A DNA stretch of 39,777 bases from an uncultured Erwinia sp. (GTDB lineage: Bacteria > Pseudomonadota > Gammaproteobacteria > Enterobacterales > Enterobacteriaceae), in contig CAJYIY010000029.1 in NCBI GenBank assembly GCA_913775305.1, positions 1 through 39,777 on the forward strand, given 5' to 3'. The position numbers and the translations under genes are program-made. The notes beneath the pieces are model-generated. The model was given only the letters and a program-made list of their open reading frames with translations, made no database searches and was not told where the DNA came from. This document shows, one piece after another, positions 39,199-39,777 of this stretch; position 1 is the first letter of the stretch, and each line of letters begins with the position of its first letter.

Positions 39199-39777
39199 AT
39201 GAATTCTCTGTTTGCCAGTACGGCGCGTGGGCTCGAAGAGCTGTTGAAAAGTGAACTGGAAGCCCTTGGCGCGCAAAGCTGCCAGGTCGTCCAGGGCGGC
39301 GTACATTATCAGGGTGACGATCGTCTGATGTATCAAAGTCTGATGTGGAGTCGACTGTCATCGCGCATCCTGCTTCCACTTACTGAATGCGGCGTTTACA
39401 GCGATCTTGACCTCTACCTGGGCGTGCAGGCTATCGACTGGCCATCGATGTTCGGCAGCGACAAAACCTTCGCCGTGCATTTCAGTGGCCTGAACGAGGT
39501 GATCCGTAACAGTCAGTATGGCGCGCTGAAGGTGAAAGACGCCATCGTCGACAGCTTCACCCGCAAAGGACTGCCCCGTCCCGATGTCGATCGCGAACTG
39601 CCGGATATTCGCGTCAATGTCTGGCTGAATAAAGATAAGGCCAGCATTGCACTGGATCTGAGCGGTGAAGGTCTGCATATGCGTGGCTATCGTCAGCAGA
39701 CCGGACAGGCTCCGCTGAAAGAGACTCTGGCTTCCGCTATTGTACTCCGCTCGGGATGGCAGTCGGGAACGCCACTG
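39199..39777 (+). CDS. rlmL: 23S rRNA m2G2445/m7G2069 methyltransferase RlmL (RlmKL), partial (5' end only)
   Basis: The open frame from ATG 39199 runs to the window edge, giving the first 193 codons. It starts [20 protein letters not shown], the RlmL N-terminus. The N-terminal region (about 1-165) is the THUMP/ferredoxin-like RNA-binding part, with [20 protein letters not shown] and [20 protein letters not shown]. The first methyltransferase domain starts near [19 protein letters not shown]. The full enterobacterial protein is a fusion of two methyltransferases, RlmL (m2G2445) and RlmK (m7G2069), of about 700 residues; the second domain is outside, so the fusion is inferred. It has its own promoter and is divergent from ycbX. 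Confidence 0.96.
   Translation, partial: MNSLFASTARGLEELLKSELEALGAQSCQVVQGGVHYQGDDRLMYQSLMWSRLSSRILLPLTECGVYSDLDLYLGVQAIDWPSMFGSDKTFAVHFSGLNEVIRNSQYGALKVKDAIVDSFTRKGLPRPDVDRELPDIRVNVWLNKDKASIALDLSGEGLHMRGYRQQTGQAPLKETLASAIVLRSGWQSGTPL

Noticed and set aside
1..39777. Mobile element, prophage, CRISPR or defence island
   Set aside because: No transposase, integrase, phage gene, terminal repeat, tRNA or spaced repeat was found. All long genes are core housekeeping genes in conserved order.

Overview
The window is a stretch of ordinary gammaproteobacterial chromosome with the gene order of the Escherichia coli 20-21 minute region (ycaO to rlmL). Nearly every protein has an E. coli counterpart of almost the same length. 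MukFEB, OmpF, LpxK/MsbA and the pyrD and rpsA leaders place it in the Enterobacterales. Divergence from E. coli, about 53-55% GC by eye, and the absence of several E. coli neighbours suggest an Erwinia/Pantoea-type genome (Erwiniaceae); that is an inference. I see no insertion sequence, prophage, CRISPR array, tRNA, rRNA or integrase, and I did not find a new multigene system.

Layout. 1-1694: ycaO (minus, cut by the window edge). 2002-7549: serC-aroA, cmk, rpsA, ihfB (serine/chorismate synthesis, CMP kinase, ribosomal protein S1, IHF-beta), closed by a strong terminator. 7763-13956: a comEC-like gene (ycaI), then the lipid A/LPS genes msbA, lpxK, ycaR and kdsB. 14100-14993: ycbJ, a kinase-fold protein, whose 3' end overlaps elyC on the other strand. 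15885-23147: cmoM-mukF-mukE-mukB, a tightly packed operon for tRNA wobble methylation and the MukBEF condensin. 23311-26570: ldtD, mepK (peptidoglycan cross-linking and cleavage) and gloC. 26617-32452: aspC, ompF, asnS and pncB, all on the minus strand. 32715-35330: pepN. 35399-35950: an isolated ssuE on the minus strand. 36207-39062: pyrD and zapC, then ycbX on the minus strand. 39199-39777: the 5' part of rlmL.

Themes. Envelope biogenesis dominates (MsbA, LpxK, KdsB, ElyC, LdtD, MepK, OmpF), with chromosome organisation and division (IHF-beta, MukBEF, ZapC) and nucleotide/NAD metabolism (Cmk, PyrD, PncB). Compared with E. coli K-12, ycaP (ycaO/serC), ycaQ (lpxK/ycaR), ssuADCB and the elf fimbrial cluster (pepN/pyrD) are missing from their usual places.

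The points most worth a second look are regulatory or small: a possible 25-codon leader ORF overlapping the serC start; two competing stems that would cover the comEC ribosome binding site; a pyrD leader that fits CTP-responsive start switching; an OmpF constriction loop lacking its usual glutamate; an orphan ssuE; and an unexplained 385-bp stretch between ompF and aspC that reads like a gene remnant or a small ORF.
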